Source of the DNA: Bacteroidales bacterium
GTDB lineage: Bacteria; Bacteroidota; Bacteroidia; Bacteroidales; UBA932
NCBI GenBank assembly: GCA_017480345.1
Contig: JAFVAU010000021.1
Location: 62,001 to 126,000 of the forward strand
DNA: 64,000 bases
Direction: 5' to 3'
The notes under the pieces are model-generated. The model was not told the DNA's origin, searched no databases, and worked only from the letters and a program-made list of their open reading frames with translations. The first letter of the stretch is position 1. Every line of letters begins with the position of its first letter. The position numbers were made by a program, and so were the translations under genes. Shown piece after piece: positions 43,285 to 52,213 of this stretch.

Positions 43285-45689
43285 TAGAACGAATAACCAA
43301 AGGACAGATAGATACCCACCTTCTTGGAGATATTGGACCAGGAAAGCTGGGCCTTGAGCGGTCCCACGATGGTGTTGTAGCCATATCCGATCCCCAAGCC
43401 CCACAGCCAGCGGCCGTCGGCGAAAGCGGTGGCATTGAAACCGTCAAAATCAAAGGCCACATTGCCCATCAGGGAAAGGAAATGATTGGAAGCCACCTCA
43501 TAACGCGCATCCAGACGGGCCAGGGCAAGGTGGTCCCGACATAGGGCGGCAGACGTTACGCCAACGAACGGAATCTGCTGCTCGATATAATTGCCTGCGA
43601 TGTCTCCGCCGATGATATTGGAATACATCAGCGGCGTCTGGGGGCCGAAGACAAAGCGGGCCGCAAAGCTGGGAATGAGCGTAAAGGAGCCGAAACTCAC
43701 GGGGAATCTGCCGTCCGCACTTGCGGCAGCCATCCAGCGGGAGGGAAGGTCTTTCTCGAACAGACGGTACATGCCGTCGGCCCGGAAGCCCACCGACACA
43801 CCCTTGGTGGGGAAATAACCGTTGTCCAAGGTCTCCAGGCGGGCGGTGAGGAAAAGGCTGGGGATATCCACCTTCTGGGTGACGTTATAATGGACATCTT
43901 CCTCGGAGAAGAGGCTCCTGAGCTGGAAATACTGGTTCCGGATGCCCACATTCACATCCAGCGTAGACCAGTGGATGTTGGACAGGTATACCTCCTGGGT
44001 GGCCAGCATGAAGGACGTATTGAAGCGATTGGTGCTGTAATACATATTCATGCGGTCTGTATAGCGGAACATGGAGCGTACATTCACCGTCCCGAAACGG
44101 GGTGCGGAATAGGAGTAGACCGCATCTATGTAGGGATTGGCGCTGATGCGGGCCGTCAGGTCCAGGGAATGGCCGCTCATGGAGCGCGTATTCAGTCCCA
44201 CATTCACCAGCAGCGACACAATGTCTTCCGTGTCCATGCGGGCGCTGAATCCAATCTGGTGCATGGGGCCGCGCTTGCAGTAGATACGGAGGGTGTAAGG
44301 CTCCTCCTTTCCGCGAAGCTCATAATTCACATAGTCGTAAGAGCCCTTTCCGAAGATGGTGGCCACGTCGCTCTCTATCATCTCCTTGCTCACCTTCATG
44401 CCTCCCTTGCATTTCATGCGTTCCCGGACATATTCGGCCTCTTCGGAAGAGACGCCGTCCACCACGATGTCACGGATAAGCACATCCTGCCGGCCGATAT
44501 CCACGGCCTTTTTTCCGTTAAGGCGGAAGTGGGAAGAGCCCAGGCGCTTACGGAGGGCCTGCAGCTGCGGGGCTTTCTCCACGGCGGCATTGTATCCCAT
44601 CACCAGCATGGTGTCCACCGCCTCGGAGGTGAAGCTGAGCATGTTGTAGCTGCCCAGATCGGGATGGATGTGGATGTCCACCTGCTCCACGTTCCGGTCA
44701 TAGACATCGTTGGAAAGGAGGTCCATGCTGGAGGTGAGGACATCGGCCAGGTTCTGGATTTCACTAGCCGTCAGGTTGCTCTGGGCCAGGTTGACGCCGA
44801 TGATGATATCGGCCCCCATCTGCTTGGCTATGTTCACCGGGAAATTGTTGCGCATGCCGCCGTCCACCAGCACCATGCCGCCCGTACGGACGGGGGCGAA
44901 GAGGCCGGGGATGCTCATGGTGGAGCGCATGGCCAGGTTCACGGAGCCGTTTCTCCAGACCTTGGCCTTGCCGGAAGCCACATCCGTAGCCACGCAGGCA
45001 AAGGGGATGGGGAACTTGAAGAAGTCCGTGGAATCCGAATAGCCTACGGTGCGGCTGGTGATGATCTGGTTCACATTCTGGCCGAAGACGAAACCGGAGG
45101 GAAGGCTGCCCAGCAGATTGCCCCGGGCGATGTCCGCGAAACTGCGGCGGTCTTTCTTGCCCTTGGCTCCCAGGTCCAACTGCCGGTTGCGTCCCTGGGC
45201 GAAGGGCGCATCGCCGGCCAGGAAATTCTTGTAGTCCTCATCCGTATAATAGAAAGGGAAGGAGAGCATGTATTTCTCGTTGTAGCGCCGGCGGGAATAG
45301 GGAATGTATTTCTGGTCCAGCTTGTCGCTCAGGGCCATGTCCCAGTTGATATTCCGGATGAGGCTGTCCAGATAATCGGCATCATATCCCAAAGAGTACA
45401 GGGAGCCCAGCAGGCCGCCGATACTGGTGCCCACCACCAGGTCCACAGGGATGTCGTATTCTTCCAGATACTTGAGCACGCCCACGGTGGCCGCTCCCTT
45501 AGCACCGCCGCCGGAAAGCACCAGGCCCACGGTGGGACGCGTCTTGCGGATGCGCGCCATCCGCTGGCGGATTTCCCTTACGGCACGGGCATCCCGCGCA
45601 TCCAGGCCGAAGGAAGAGTATTCGTCCTCCTGGGCGAAGGAAGAAAGAGGCAACAGCAACAGCGTCAGCAGGGTCAGGAATCTTTTCAT
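43284..45689 (-). CDS. Patatin-like phospholipase with C-terminal outer-membrane barrel (type Vd-like)
   Basis: This 801-residue protein has a signal peptide (M-K-R-F-L-T-L-L-T-L-L-L-L-P-L-S-S-F-A-Q), then a patatin domain with the oxyanion loop L-S-G-G-G-A-K-G-A (about residues 58-66), nucleophile G-T-S-I-G (about 88-92, Ser near 90) and catalytic Asp in D-G-G-M-R-N-N-F-P (about 273-281). A POTRA-like region (about 390-480) and a predicted barrel ending Y-L-S-F-G-Y-S-F follow. This is the domain order of PlpD/FplA-type type Vd autotransporters. It lies between rlmN (4-nt ATGA overlap) and recX (TAATG overlap). Surface exposure or release is inferred. Confidence 0.9.
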   Translation of the reverse strand: MKRFLTLLTLLLLPLSSFAQEDEYSSFGLDARDARAVREIRQRMARIRKTRPTVGLVLSGGGAKGAATVGVLKYLEEYDIPVDLVVGTSIGGLLGSLYSLGYDADYLDSLIRNINWDMALSDKLDQKYIPYSRRRYNEKYMLSFPFYYTDEDYKNFLAGDAPFAQGRNRQLDLGAKGKKDRRSFADIARGNLLGSLPSGFVFGQNVNQIITSRTVGYSDSTDFFKFPIPFACVATDVASGKAKVWRNGSVNLAMRSTMSIPGLFAPVRTGGMVLVDGGMRNNFPVNIAKQMGADIIIGVNLAQSNLTASEIQNLADVLTSSMDLLSNDVYDRNVEQVDIHIHPDLGSYNMLSFTSEAVDTMLVMGYNAAVEKAPQLQALRKRLGSSHFRLNGKKAVDIGRQDVLIRDIVVDGVSSEEAEYVRERMKCKGGMKVSKEMIESDVATIFGKGSYDYVNYELRGKEEPYTLRIYCKRGPMHQIGFSARMDTEDIVSLLVNVGLNTRSMSGHSLDLTARISANPYIDAVYSYSAPRFGTVNVRSMFRYTDRMNMYYSTNRFNTSFMLATQEVYLSNIHWSTLDVNVGIRNQYFQLRSLFSEEDVHYNVTQKVDIPSLFLTARLETLDNGYFPTKGVSVGFRADGMYRLFEKDLPSRWMAAASADGRFPVSFGSFTLIPSFAARFVFGPQTPLMYSNIIGGDIAGNYIEQQIPFVGVTSAALCRDHLALARLDARYEVASNHFLSLMGNVAFDFDGFNATAFADGRWLWGLGIGYGYNTIVGPLKAQLSWSNISKKVGIYLSFGYSF

Positions 45690-46717
45690 GGCATGTTTTT
45701 ATTTTCCGCATGCTTGCCGGCCAGAAGGCCGCAAGCCGCATAGATATCTTCTCCACGGGAGGCACGGATGGTGGCCGTAATCCCCCCAGCATTGAGGCGA
45801 TCCCGGAAGGCTTCCATCACCTTGTCCGGAGCCGTCCCATAAGGAAAATCCGGAATCTTGTGGAAACGGATCAGGTTCACCCGGCACTCCAGGCCCCTCA
45901 GAAGCCTCAAAAGCTCTTCGGCATGGCGCGGGCTGTTGTTCCATCCCTCAAAAACCGTGTATTCGAAACTCACGCGGCGCTGGCCGGTGAAGTCGTATTG
46001 CTTGATAAGGCGCACCACCTCCGTGATGGACCAGGCCTTCTGGGCAGGCATCATCTGCGCCCGCTCCTCGGGGAAGGGATTGTGCAGGCTCACGGCCAGG
46101 TGGCAGCGGCTCTCCTCCAGGAACTGCTTGAGTTTGGGTAGGACGCCTATGGTGCTCAGGGTAATGCGTTTGGGACTCCAGGCCAGGCCCCAGGGGGCCG
46201 TGAGCACCTCGATGGCCCGCTTTACGTTCTCCCAGTTGTCCAGCGGTTCCCCCATGCCCATGAACACGGCATTGGTGAGCTCCCCCGCCTCTTCAATAGC
46301 AAAGAACTGGTTCAGGATATCGGCCGCCGACAGGTTTCCATGGAAGCCCTGGCGCCCCGTCATGCAGAACTGGCAGTTCATCTTGCAGCCCGCCTGGGAA
46401 CTGACGCAAAGCGTCCTTCGGTCTTCATCAGGAATCATCACCGCCTCAATGCCGGAGCCTTCTCCGAAAGGAAAGAGGTATTTCCGGGTTCCGTCACGGG
46501 AGGTCTGGACATCCACGGGGGCCACCAGCCCCACCTCGTATTTTTCCATGAGCGCTTCCCTGCCGGCCTTGGAGAGGTTGGTCATCTGCCCAATCTCCCC
46601 CACCCGCTTCTGATACAGCCACTGGGCCATCTGCTTCCCCGCAAAGGCTGGGAGGCCGCAGGCTACTGCTATCTCGGACAGTTCCGAGGGCGTTTTTCCC
46701 AGTAGACGCTCTTTCAT
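45686..46717 (-). CDS. rlmN: Dual-specificity 23S rRNA/tRNA adenine-C2 methyltransferase RlmN
   Basis: This 343-residue radical-SAM enzyme methylates C2 of A2503 in 23S rRNA and A37 in some tRNAs. The iron-sulfur motif C-K-M-N-C-Q-F-C (about residues 111-118) is intact, the resolving cysteine lies in Y-A-A-C-G (about 328-332), and G-M-G-E-P-L-D-N and S-L-H-N-P-F are typical. Full length. The stop overlaps the patatin start by 4 nt, and the gene starts 3 nt after yicC, so yicC-rlmN-patatin-recX form one tight operon. Confidence 0.96.
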   Translation of the reverse strand: MKERLLGKTPSELSEIAVACGLPAFAGKQMAQWLYQKRVGEIGQMTNLSKAGREALMEKYEVGLVAPVDVQTSRDGTRKYLFPFGEGSGIEAVMIPDEDRRTLCVSSQAGCKMNCQFCMTGRQGFHGNLSAADILNQFFAIEEAGELTNAVFMGMGEPLDNWENVKRAIEVLTAPWGLAWSPKRITLSTIGVLPKLKQFLEESRCHLAVSLHNPFPEERAQMMPAQKAWSITEVVRLIKQYDFTGQRRVSFEYTVFEGWNNSPRHAEELLRLLRGLECRVNLIRFHKIPDFPYGTAPDKVMEAFRDRLNAGGITATIRASRGEDIYAACGLLAGKHAENKNMP

Positions 46718-46720
46718 AGG

Positions 46721-47620
46721 CTACAGGATATTCATGCTCTGTTCCCGGATCTTCTCCAGCTCGTCCTTCATGCGCACCACCAGCTGCTGGATACCGGCAT
46801 GGTTGGCCTTGGAGCCCGTGGTATTGATCTCGCGCCCCATCTCCTGCAGGATGAAGCCCAGCTTCTTCCCGGGATACGGCTCCGAGTCAATCACCTCCAT
46901 GAAGTATTTGCAGTGCTGGCGCAGACGCACCTTCTCCTCATTGATATCGTACTTCTCCAAATAGAAGATAAGCTCCTGCTCAAAGCGCTCCGGATTGGGC
47001 TTGGCGCCCAGTTCCTCCAGGGCCTTCTGAAGCTTCTCCCGGACGGCCGATATGCGCTCCCCTTCCAGGGCTTCCACCTGGTCATACAGCCGGCCGATAA
47101 GCGCCACACGGGAGGTAACATCCTTATAGAGAGCTTCTCCCTCCGTGGAACGGTAGGAGCAAAGCTGGTCCAGGGCGCTGTCCAGGGCGGCCGATACGGC
47201 GGGCCAGTCCTCCGCGGTAACCACATCTCCCTTGCGGGCCTCCACCACGTCCGGCAGACGCAGCACGGCATTGGCCAGGATGCTTCCCACGCCCGGATCC
47301 TTGAGGAAGGTCTTGGTGAAGACCGTTTCCTCGTCCAAAGCCTTCACGGCGCTCTTCCAATAGGAGTGGAAGACTTCCGCATTGATGGTATGGGCACTGT
47401 CCTGGGCGCCGGCCTCATAGGTGAGATACAGGTCTATGGTACCCCGCACCAGGCGGTCTGCCAGGCGCTTTCTCACCTCCAGCTCCTTCTCTTTGGGAAG
47501 GAGGCTGCTTTTGATATTGATATCGGCACTCTTGGAATTGAGCGTGCGCACTTCAAGGGTGAGTTTTCCGCTTTTGAGCTGGGCATCGGCCTTGCCGTAG
47601 CCGGTCATGGATTGAATCAT
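46721..47620 (-). CDS. yicC: YicC/YloC-family endoribonuclease
   Basis: This 299-residue protein begins M-I-Q-S-M-T-G-Y-G-K-A, the family hallmark, and ends with G-K-K-L-G-F-I-L-Q-E-M-G-R-E-I-N-T-T-G-S-K-A, the conserved C-terminal block with acidic metal-binding residues. YicC proteins are RNases that act on some small RNAs and mRNAs in E. coli and B. subtilis. A TAATTTTG box at 47647-47640 is its likely promoter, divergent from recA. It leads the yicC-rlmN-patatin-recX operon. Confidence 0.93.
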   Translation of the reverse strand: MIQSMTGYGKADAQLKSGKLTLEVRTLNSKSADINIKSSLLPKEKELEVRKRLADRLVRGTIDLYLTYEAGAQDSAHTINAEVFHSYWKSAVKALDEETVFTKTFLKDPGVGSILANAVLRLPDVVEARKGDVVTAEDWPAVSAALDSALDQLCSYRSTEGEALYKDVTSRVALIGRLYDQVEALEGERISAVREKLQKALEELGAKPNPERFEQELIFYLEKYDINEEKVRLRQHCKYFMEVIDSEPYPGKKLGFILQEMGREINTTGSKANHAGIQQLVVRMKDELEKIREQSMNIL

Positions 47621-47682
47621 AGCCTAAAGAATATTTCTGCAAAATTACTAAAAATCCTTGTAATATTTTAAGGAGTTTTCGT

Positions 47683-47690
47683 TATCTTTG
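47683..47690 (+). promoter_or_regulatory. -7 box of the recA promoter
   Basis: TATCTTTG lies 46 nt before the recA ATG; CTTG at 47657-47660 is a possible -33 box (22-nt spacing). The divergent yicC promoter overlaps this region. I do not recognise a LexA box. Confidence 0.6.
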
Positions 47691-47736
47691 TAGATGCGGT
47701 TCAGGATGAGCGCAACTATTAAAATTTATTATTTGT

Positions 47737-48762
47737 ATGGCAAATCAAGCAGAAGGAACTGGAATCAATGCCGCCAAACTCAAGGCACTCCAGGCCACCA
47801 TTGACAAGATTGAGAAAGACTACGGCAAGGGTACCATCATGAAACTGGGAGACCAGCCGGAATGGGATTCCGCCCAGGTTATCCCCAGCGGTTCCATCTC
47901 CCTGGACCACGCCCTGGGCATCGGCGGATACCCCAAAGGCAGAATCATAGAAATCTACGGACCGGAGAGCTCCGGTAAAACCACCCTGGCCATCCACGCC
48001 ATCGCGCAGGCCCAGAAAGCCGGAGGCATCGCCGCCATCATAGACGCGGAGCATGCCTTCGACCGCACCTATGCCAAGGCCCTGGGAGTAGATTTGGACA
48101 CCCTCCTGATCTCCCAGCCGGACAACGGAGAGCAGGCCCTCGAGATTGCAGACAACCTCATTCGCAGCGGCGCCGTGGACATCGTGGTCATCGACTCCGT
48201 AGCCGCCCTCACCCCCCGAGCAGAGATTGAGGGAGAAATGGGAGACAACAAAGTGGGCCTGCAGGCCCGCCTGATGTCCCAGGCCCTCCGCAAACTCACG
48301 GCCAACATTTCCAAGACAAACACCTGCTGCATCTTCATCAACCAGCTGAGAGAGAAGATTGGAATCATGTTCGGCAACCCGGAAACCACCACCGGCGGCA
48401 ACGCTCTCAAGTTCTACGCCTCCGTGCGCCTGGATATCCGCCGCACCACCCAGATCAAAGACGGGGAGGAAGCCCTGGGCAACCACGTGAAGGTGAAGGT
48501 GGTCAAAAACAAGATGGCCCCGCCTTTCAAGAAGGCCGAGTTTGACATCGTCTTCGGAGAAGGCATTTCCCGCAGCGGTGAAATCGTGGACCTGGGTGTG
48601 GAGATGAACATCATCCAGAAGTCCGGTTCCTGGTTCAGCTACAACGAGACCAAACTGGCCCAGGGACGCGAGGCCGTCAAGAAACTCCTTCAGGACAACG
48701 AAGAACTGGCGCAGGAGATTGAGACCAAGATCCGCGAGGCCCTCTCCAGCGTCCAGGACTAA
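47737..48762 (+). CDS. recA: Recombinase RecA
   Basis: This 341-residue recombinase forms filaments on single-stranded DNA for strand exchange and SOS induction. Walker [10 protein letters not shown] (about residues 75-83), the polymerisation region, D-S-V-A-A-L-T-P (Walker B neighbourhood) and loop L2, [20 protein letters not shown], are all intact. Length is normal and no intein is present. It is transcribed alone, divergent from the yicC operon that ends with recX, so RecA and its regulator are near each other but separately controlled. It is convergent with tdk. Confidence 0.98.
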   Translation: MANQAEGTGINAAKLKALQATIDKIEKDYGKGTIMKLGDQPEWDSAQVIPSGSISLDHALGIGGYPKGRIIEIYGPESSGKTTLAIHAIAQAQKAGGIAAIIDAEHAFDRTYAKALGVDLDTLLISQPDNGEQALEIADNLIRSGAVDIVVIDSVAALTPRAEIEGEMGDNKVGLQARLMSQALRKLTANISKTNTCCIFINQLREKIGIMFGNPETTTGGNALKFYASVRLDIRRTTQIKDGEEALGNHVKVKVVKNKMAPPFKKAEFDIVFGEGISRSGEIVDLGVEMNIIQKSGSWFSYNETKLAQGREAVKKLLQDNEELAQEIETKIREALSSVQD

Positions 48763-48784
48763 AAGTCAGGGAAATACTTTAAGC

Positions 48785-49360
48785 TTAAGCGTTGTCTTCG
48801 GACAGCGCTTTTTGGTAACACTCCCGGCACAGGGGCTCGTAGGTGTCCTTCTCTCCCAGCACCACCAGTTTCTTGGAGGCAGACAGACGGTGGGAGTGAT
48901 TGGCCAGGGCGCCGCAGTTCACGCAGATGGCATGGACCTTCTGCACGTCCTCCGCAATGGCCATGAGACCGGGCATGGGGCCGAAGGGCTTGCCCAGGTA
49001 GTCCGTGTCCAGACCGGCGATGATGACGCGGATGCCCCGACCCGCCAGTTCCTGGCACACTTCCACAATGCTTTCGTCGAAGAACTGGGCCTCGTCAATG
49101 CCCACTACCTGCACGTCGGGCTCTATCTGGAGCATGCGGGAGGGCGACTTGATGGGCGTACAGGAAATGCTGTGGGAATCGTGGGAAACGACGTCCAGGT
49201 CTGAATAACGCTTGTCCACCGTGGGTTTGAAAGTGGCAATCTTCTGCTTGGCGAACTGGGCCCTCTTGAGCCTTCTGATGAGTTCTTCCGTCTTTCCCGA
49301 GAACATGGAACCGCAAATTACTTCAATGCAGCCCGATTTTTTTGAATTTTCCAAAAACAT
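48785..49360 (-). CDS. tdk: Thymidine kinase (type II)
   Basis: This 191-residue enzyme phosphorylates thymidine for dTTP salvage. Walker [12 protein letters not shown] (about residues 16-26), D-E-A-Q-F-F-D (about 88-94) and the lasso region [12 protein letters not shown] are intact. Two Cys pairs, C-V-N-C-G and C-R-E-C, bind the structural zinc. The frame extends 13 codons further to an ATG at 49399, but the -7 box TAAATTTG lies within that stretch, so the ATG at 49360 (M-F-L-E-N-S) is the translated start. Confidence 0.95.
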   Translation of the reverse strand: MFLENSKKSGCIEVICGSMFSGKTEELIRRLKRAQFAKQKIATFKPTVDKRYSDLDVVSHDSHSISCTPIKSPSRMLQIEPDVQVVGIDEAQFFDESIVEVCQELAGRGIRVIIAGLDTDYLGKPFGPMPGLMAIAEDVQKVHAICVNCGALANHSHRLSASKKLVVLGEKDTYEPLCRECYQKALSEDNA

Positions 49361-49417
49361 TTCCGTATCTTTGTTGTTGTTGACTACAAATTTAGTCATT
49401 TATGGAGAAAAGTCAAA
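49341..49417. promoter_or_regulatory. Overlapping divergent promoters of tdk and the 49402 gene
   Basis: Plus strand: TTTG (49341-49344), 21 nt, TATCTTTG (49366-49373), serving the gene at 49402. Minus strand: TTTG (49417-49414), 19 nt, TAAATTTG (49394-49387), serving tdk. The tdk -33 box lies inside the first codons of the divergent gene and the plus-strand -33 box lies inside tdk, so the two promoters should interfere with each other. Confidence 0.72.
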
Positions 49418-49953
49418 CAGAATTGCTGCAAGAATTCCGGGAAGAAGTAGCCGCCCTCAAGGAGCGCATCGGCGCCCTGGAAGAAAAGATTTCCGCCCTG
49501 GAGGCCCTTCCGGCAGAGGAAGAGGCGGAGGTGGATTTCACGGACATTGCCATCGGCCTGGATGAGCCGGAGATGGCCGATCAAGTCGGCCATGACGTGG
49601 AACCGGAACCCGTAGAGATGGCCGATCAGGCCAGTCATGAGGTTCAGCCGGAGCCGGTGGCTGAGCCGGAGCCCGTTCCGGACGACACCATCGGCCTGCC
49701 TTGGAGAAAGGACAAGCCGGGGCTGCAGGTGAAGAACATCCGCAGCGGCATCAGCCTGCTGGACCGGGCCCTGTTCATCGGCACCCTCTTCAAGGAGGAC
49801 TTCGTCCTGTATGACAAAACCATCGCAGACCTCAACGGCATGTCCTCTTTGGACGAGGCCGTACGTTACATCCGGGAGAACTTCCCCTTCTGGAACCTCA
49901 AGAGCGACGTGGTGTACCACTTCATGATGAGCATCCGCAAGAAACTGGGTTAG
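49402..49953 (+). CDS. Conserved hypothetical protein with acidic repeat linker
   Basis: This 183-residue protein has a short N-terminal coiled coil (residues 5-36, E-E-V-A-A-L-K-E-R-I-G-A-L-E-E-K), an acidic Pro/Glu linker (about 40-90) and a compact C-terminal domain (about 100-183: I-R-S-G-I-S-L-L-D-R-A-L-F-I-G-T-L-F). The linker holds two tandem copies of E-M-A-D-Q-x-x-H-x-V-x-P-E-P-V, encoded by near-palindromic 45-nt DNA repeats. The C-terminal domain resembles uncharacterised Bacteroidetes proteins; I assign no function. rsmI starts on the last base of its stop (TAGTG), so the two are coupled. Confidence 0.75.
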   Translation: MEKSQTELLQEFREEVAALKERIGALEEKISALEALPAEEEAEVDFTDIAIGLDEPEMADQVGHDVEPEPVEMADQASHEVQPEPVAEPEPVPDDTIGLPWRKDKPGLQVKNIRSGISLLDRALFIGTLFKEDFVLYDKTIADLNGMSSLDEAVRYIRENFPFWNLKSDVVYHFMMSIRKKLG

Positions 49954-50687
49954 TGGCAGGCATCCTTTATATCGTCCCCACCCCCGTGGGCAATCTGTCA
50001 GACATGACCTTCCGGGCCGTCGAGGTGCTCCGGGAGGCAGACCTCATCCTGGCGGAAGACACCCGCACCAGTTCCGTGCTCCTGAAGCACTACGACATCC
50101 ATCGGCCCCTTCAGAGCCATCACAAATTCAATGAGCACCAGACGGTTCAGCTGGTGAAGGAGCGCATCCTCGCCGGCCTCAACGTGGCGCTTGTCTCGGA
50201 CGCCGGCACCCCCGGCATTTCAGACCCGGGCTTCCTGCTGGCCCGCACCTGCGCCCAGGAGGGCATCGAAGTGCAGACCCTCCCCGGCGCCACCGCCTGC
50301 ATCCCGGCCCTGGTTTCCAGCGGCCTCCCCTGCGACAAATTTGCCTTCGAAGGCTTCCTGCCGCAGAAAAAAGGGCGTCAGACGCTCCTGAAAGCCCTCA
50401 GCGAAGAAACCCGCACCATGGTCTTCTACGAATCCCCCTACCGCCTGGTGAAGACGCTGGAACAAATGGCCGATGCCTTCGGAGGGGACCGTCCCTGCTC
50501 CGTGGCCCGGGAAATCTCCAAGGTACACGAAGAGCACCGCCGCGGCACGCTGGAGGAAGTGGCCGCCTGGTTCCGGGAACACGAACCCAAAGGAGAAATC
50601 GTATTAGTCGTAGCCGGGGCCCATCCGGCGAAACCCGCTAAAAAGAGGCGTTTCAATGGAGGGGAAGAAGAAACAACAACCCACTAG
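49953..50687 (+). CDS. rsmI: 16S rRNA (cytidine-1402-2'-O)-methyltransferase RsmI
   Basis: This 244-residue tetrapyrrole-methylase-fold enzyme 2'-O-methylates C1402 in the ribosomal P site. I-V-P-T-P-V-G-N-L-S-D (residues 7-17), L-A-E-D-T-R-T-S (about 33-40), S-D-A-G-T-P-G-I-S-D-P-G (about 82-93) and L-P-G-A-T-A are hallmark motifs. It starts at GTG, overlapping the previous stop (TAGTG), and begins M-A-G-I-L-Y-I-V-P-T-P, the family start. A basic C-terminal tail (K-P-A-K-K-R-R) overlaps the next gene by 32 nt. Confidence 0.95.
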   Translation: MAGILYIVPTPVGNLSDMTFRAVEVLREADLILAEDTRTSSVLLKHYDIHRPLQSHHKFNEHQTVQLVKERILAGLNVALVSDAGTPGISDPGFLLARTCAQEGIEVQTLPGATACIPALVSSGLPCDKFAFEGFLPQKKGRQTLLKALSEETRTMVFYESPYRLVKTLEQMADAFGGDRPCSVAREISKVHEEHRRGTLEEVAAWFREHEPKGEIVLVVAGAHPAKPAKKRRFNGGEEETTTH

Positions 50688-51366
50688 CAGCTTCGTTGCC
50701 GGCGCCATCGCCCTGCTATTCCTGATTATCGGTTATGAAGCGGCCCTGTTTATGCACAGGGCGGCTGTTTTGCATCTGGCCGCCAACCGCGACCGGCCGG
50801 ACACAGTGTATGTGATGGTGCCTGCTGAGCCGGGAAGGGATTCTTCGCATTCGCTCAGAACAACAGAAGAAAGACTCAGGACAAGAGGAAAGGAAGAACG
50901 GACCGCCATCCGGAAGGAGGCGCCGCGGGAGGAGGCCGTGGTGGAAGTGAGGGAGAAGGCGGCGCCGCGGAAAGTGGAAAGCTTCCGCTTCAACCCCAAT
51001 ACCGTGAGCGTGGAAGACCTCCAGCGGCTGGGCTTCTCCCGCAAACAGGCACAGGTCATCGAGAACTACCGCCTCAAGGGCGGGCGCTTCCCCCGTAAGA
51101 AAGACTTCGCCAAGAGTTTTGTTGTGGCCGATTCCGTCTACGCCCGCCTGGAGCCCTACATAGACATCCCGCTCATAGACCTCAACCGGGCCGACAGCGC
51201 CCAGCTGCTGGCCCTGCCGGGAATCGGCCCTTATTTTGCCGGGAAGATTGTGCGATACCGGGAAAAAATCAAAGGGTATACTTCCGTAGACCAACTACTG
51301 GAAATATACCGCTTCGATCAGGAAAAACTGGACGGAATCCGGGACCTGGTTACAGTGTCACCTTGA
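50656..51366 (+). CDS. ComEA-like helix-hairpin-helix membrane protein
   Basis: This 236-residue protein has one N-terminal transmembrane helix (F-V-A-G-A-I-A-L-L-F-L-I-I-G-Y, about residues 13-27), a charged spacer and two helix-hairpin-helix modules. The first is N-P-N-T-V-S-V-E-D-L-Q-R-L-G-F-S (about 113-128) and the second is D-L-N-R-A-D-S-A-Q-L-L-A-L-P-G-I-G (about 175-191). This is the layout of ComEA-type DNA-binding proteins, which hold incoming DNA outside the inner membrane, though two HhH copies are typical of Bacteroidetes homologues of unproven role. It overlaps rsmI by 32 nt and the convergent nucleotidase gene by 17 nt. Confidence 0.85.
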   Translation: MEGKKKQQPTSSFVAGAIALLFLIIGYEAALFMHRAAVLHLAANRDRPDTVYVMVPAEPGRDSSHSLRTTEERLRTRGKEERTAIRKEAPREEAVVEVREKAAPRKVESFRFNPNTVSVEDLQRLGFSRKQAQVIENYRLKGGRFPRKKDFAKSFVVADSVYARLEPYIDIPLIDLNRADSAQLLALPGIGPYFAGKIVRYREKIKGYTSVDQLLEIYRFDQEKLDGIRDLVTVSP

Positions 51367-52210
51367 ATTCGCCCATGTAAGTGCCCATCCAGCCCACCTG
51401 CACGATGGGAACCTCCTTGCCGTCCAGGTTCTTCACCTTCACGGCCTCTTCCAGGAAGGTATGGGAATGACCGCCCACAATGATGTCAATGTTCCGTGTG
51501 GCGGCGGCCAGGTCTTTGTCCAGGAGGTCTCCGGGACTGTGCTCCACATAGCCGATATGCGTGAGAGCTATCACCAGGTCGCACTGGGAGCGGAGCTCAT
51601 CGGCATACTTCTGCACGGTGGGAACGGTGTCAAAGGCGGGGATGCGGTTGGCGATGTCGCCGGCCACCATGTCCTTGAGGCCGCACAGCACGCCAATCAC
51701 ACCTATCTTGAGCCCGGCCTTCTGAACAATCACATAAGGCTTGATGTACTTCCCCGCCTCAAAGGGCGAGAAATCGTAATTGCAGCACACCACCGGCATG
51801 TTCACACTGGAAAGCACCTGTCCCAGTCCCTCGATGCCGTTGTCGAATTCGTGGTTTCCCAGCGTAATGACATCATAGCCGATGGCATTCAGGATGCGGG
51901 TTTCCACCTTGCCGCCCAGTTCGGAGAAATAGGACGTTCCCTGGCAAAAGTCTCCGGCATGCAGGAGGAGCACGTTTCCGGGGCCGTCGGCCATGCGGAC
52001 GGAATCAATATAGGCAGCCCGCTCCAGGGCGCCGCCCATGCCGGCATAATCTCCGCTGCGAACGGGCTCCATGTGGCTGTGCGTATCGTTCACGTGCAGG
52101 ATGGTGAGCCTGTGCACCTCACGGGAGCCCTGTTTGTAGCCCACATAGATGCAAAAGCCCAGGGTGAGCACGCCGGCCGCTATCAGAATATACTTGTAAA
52201 TCTTTTCCAT
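51350..52210 (-). CDS. 5'-nucleotidase/2',3'-cyclic phosphodiesterase, metallophosphatase half
   Basis: This 286-residue protein carries only the N-terminal metallophosphatase domain of UshA-type nucleotidases, after a single N-terminal membrane anchor (I-L-I-A-A-G-V-L-T-L-G-F-C, about residues 8-20). Metal ligands are visible in V-N-D-T-H-S-H (about 40-46), H-A-G-D-F-C-Q-G-T (about 85-93), L-G-N-H-E-F-D-N and G-G-H-S-H-T. The usual C-terminal nucleotide-binding domain is encoded by the separate gene just upstream (52214-53101), 3 nt away. The two products probably act as a pair in the periplasm to release phosphate and nucleosides. Confidence 0.92.
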   Translation of the reverse strand: MEKIYKYILIAAGVLTLGFCIYVGYKQGSREVHRLTILHVNDTHSHMEPVRSGDYAGMGGALERAAYIDSVRMADGPGNVLLLHAGDFCQGTSYFSELGGKVETRILNAIGYDVITLGNHEFDNGIEGLGQVLSSVNMPVVCCNYDFSPFEAGKYIKPYVIVQKAGLKIGVIGVLCGLKDMVAGDIANRIPAFDTVPTVQKYADELRSQCDLVIALTHIGYVEHSPGDLLDKDLAAATRNIDIIVGGHSHTFLEEAVKVKNLDGKEVPIVQVGWMGTYMGEFKVTL

Positions 52211-52213
52211 AGC

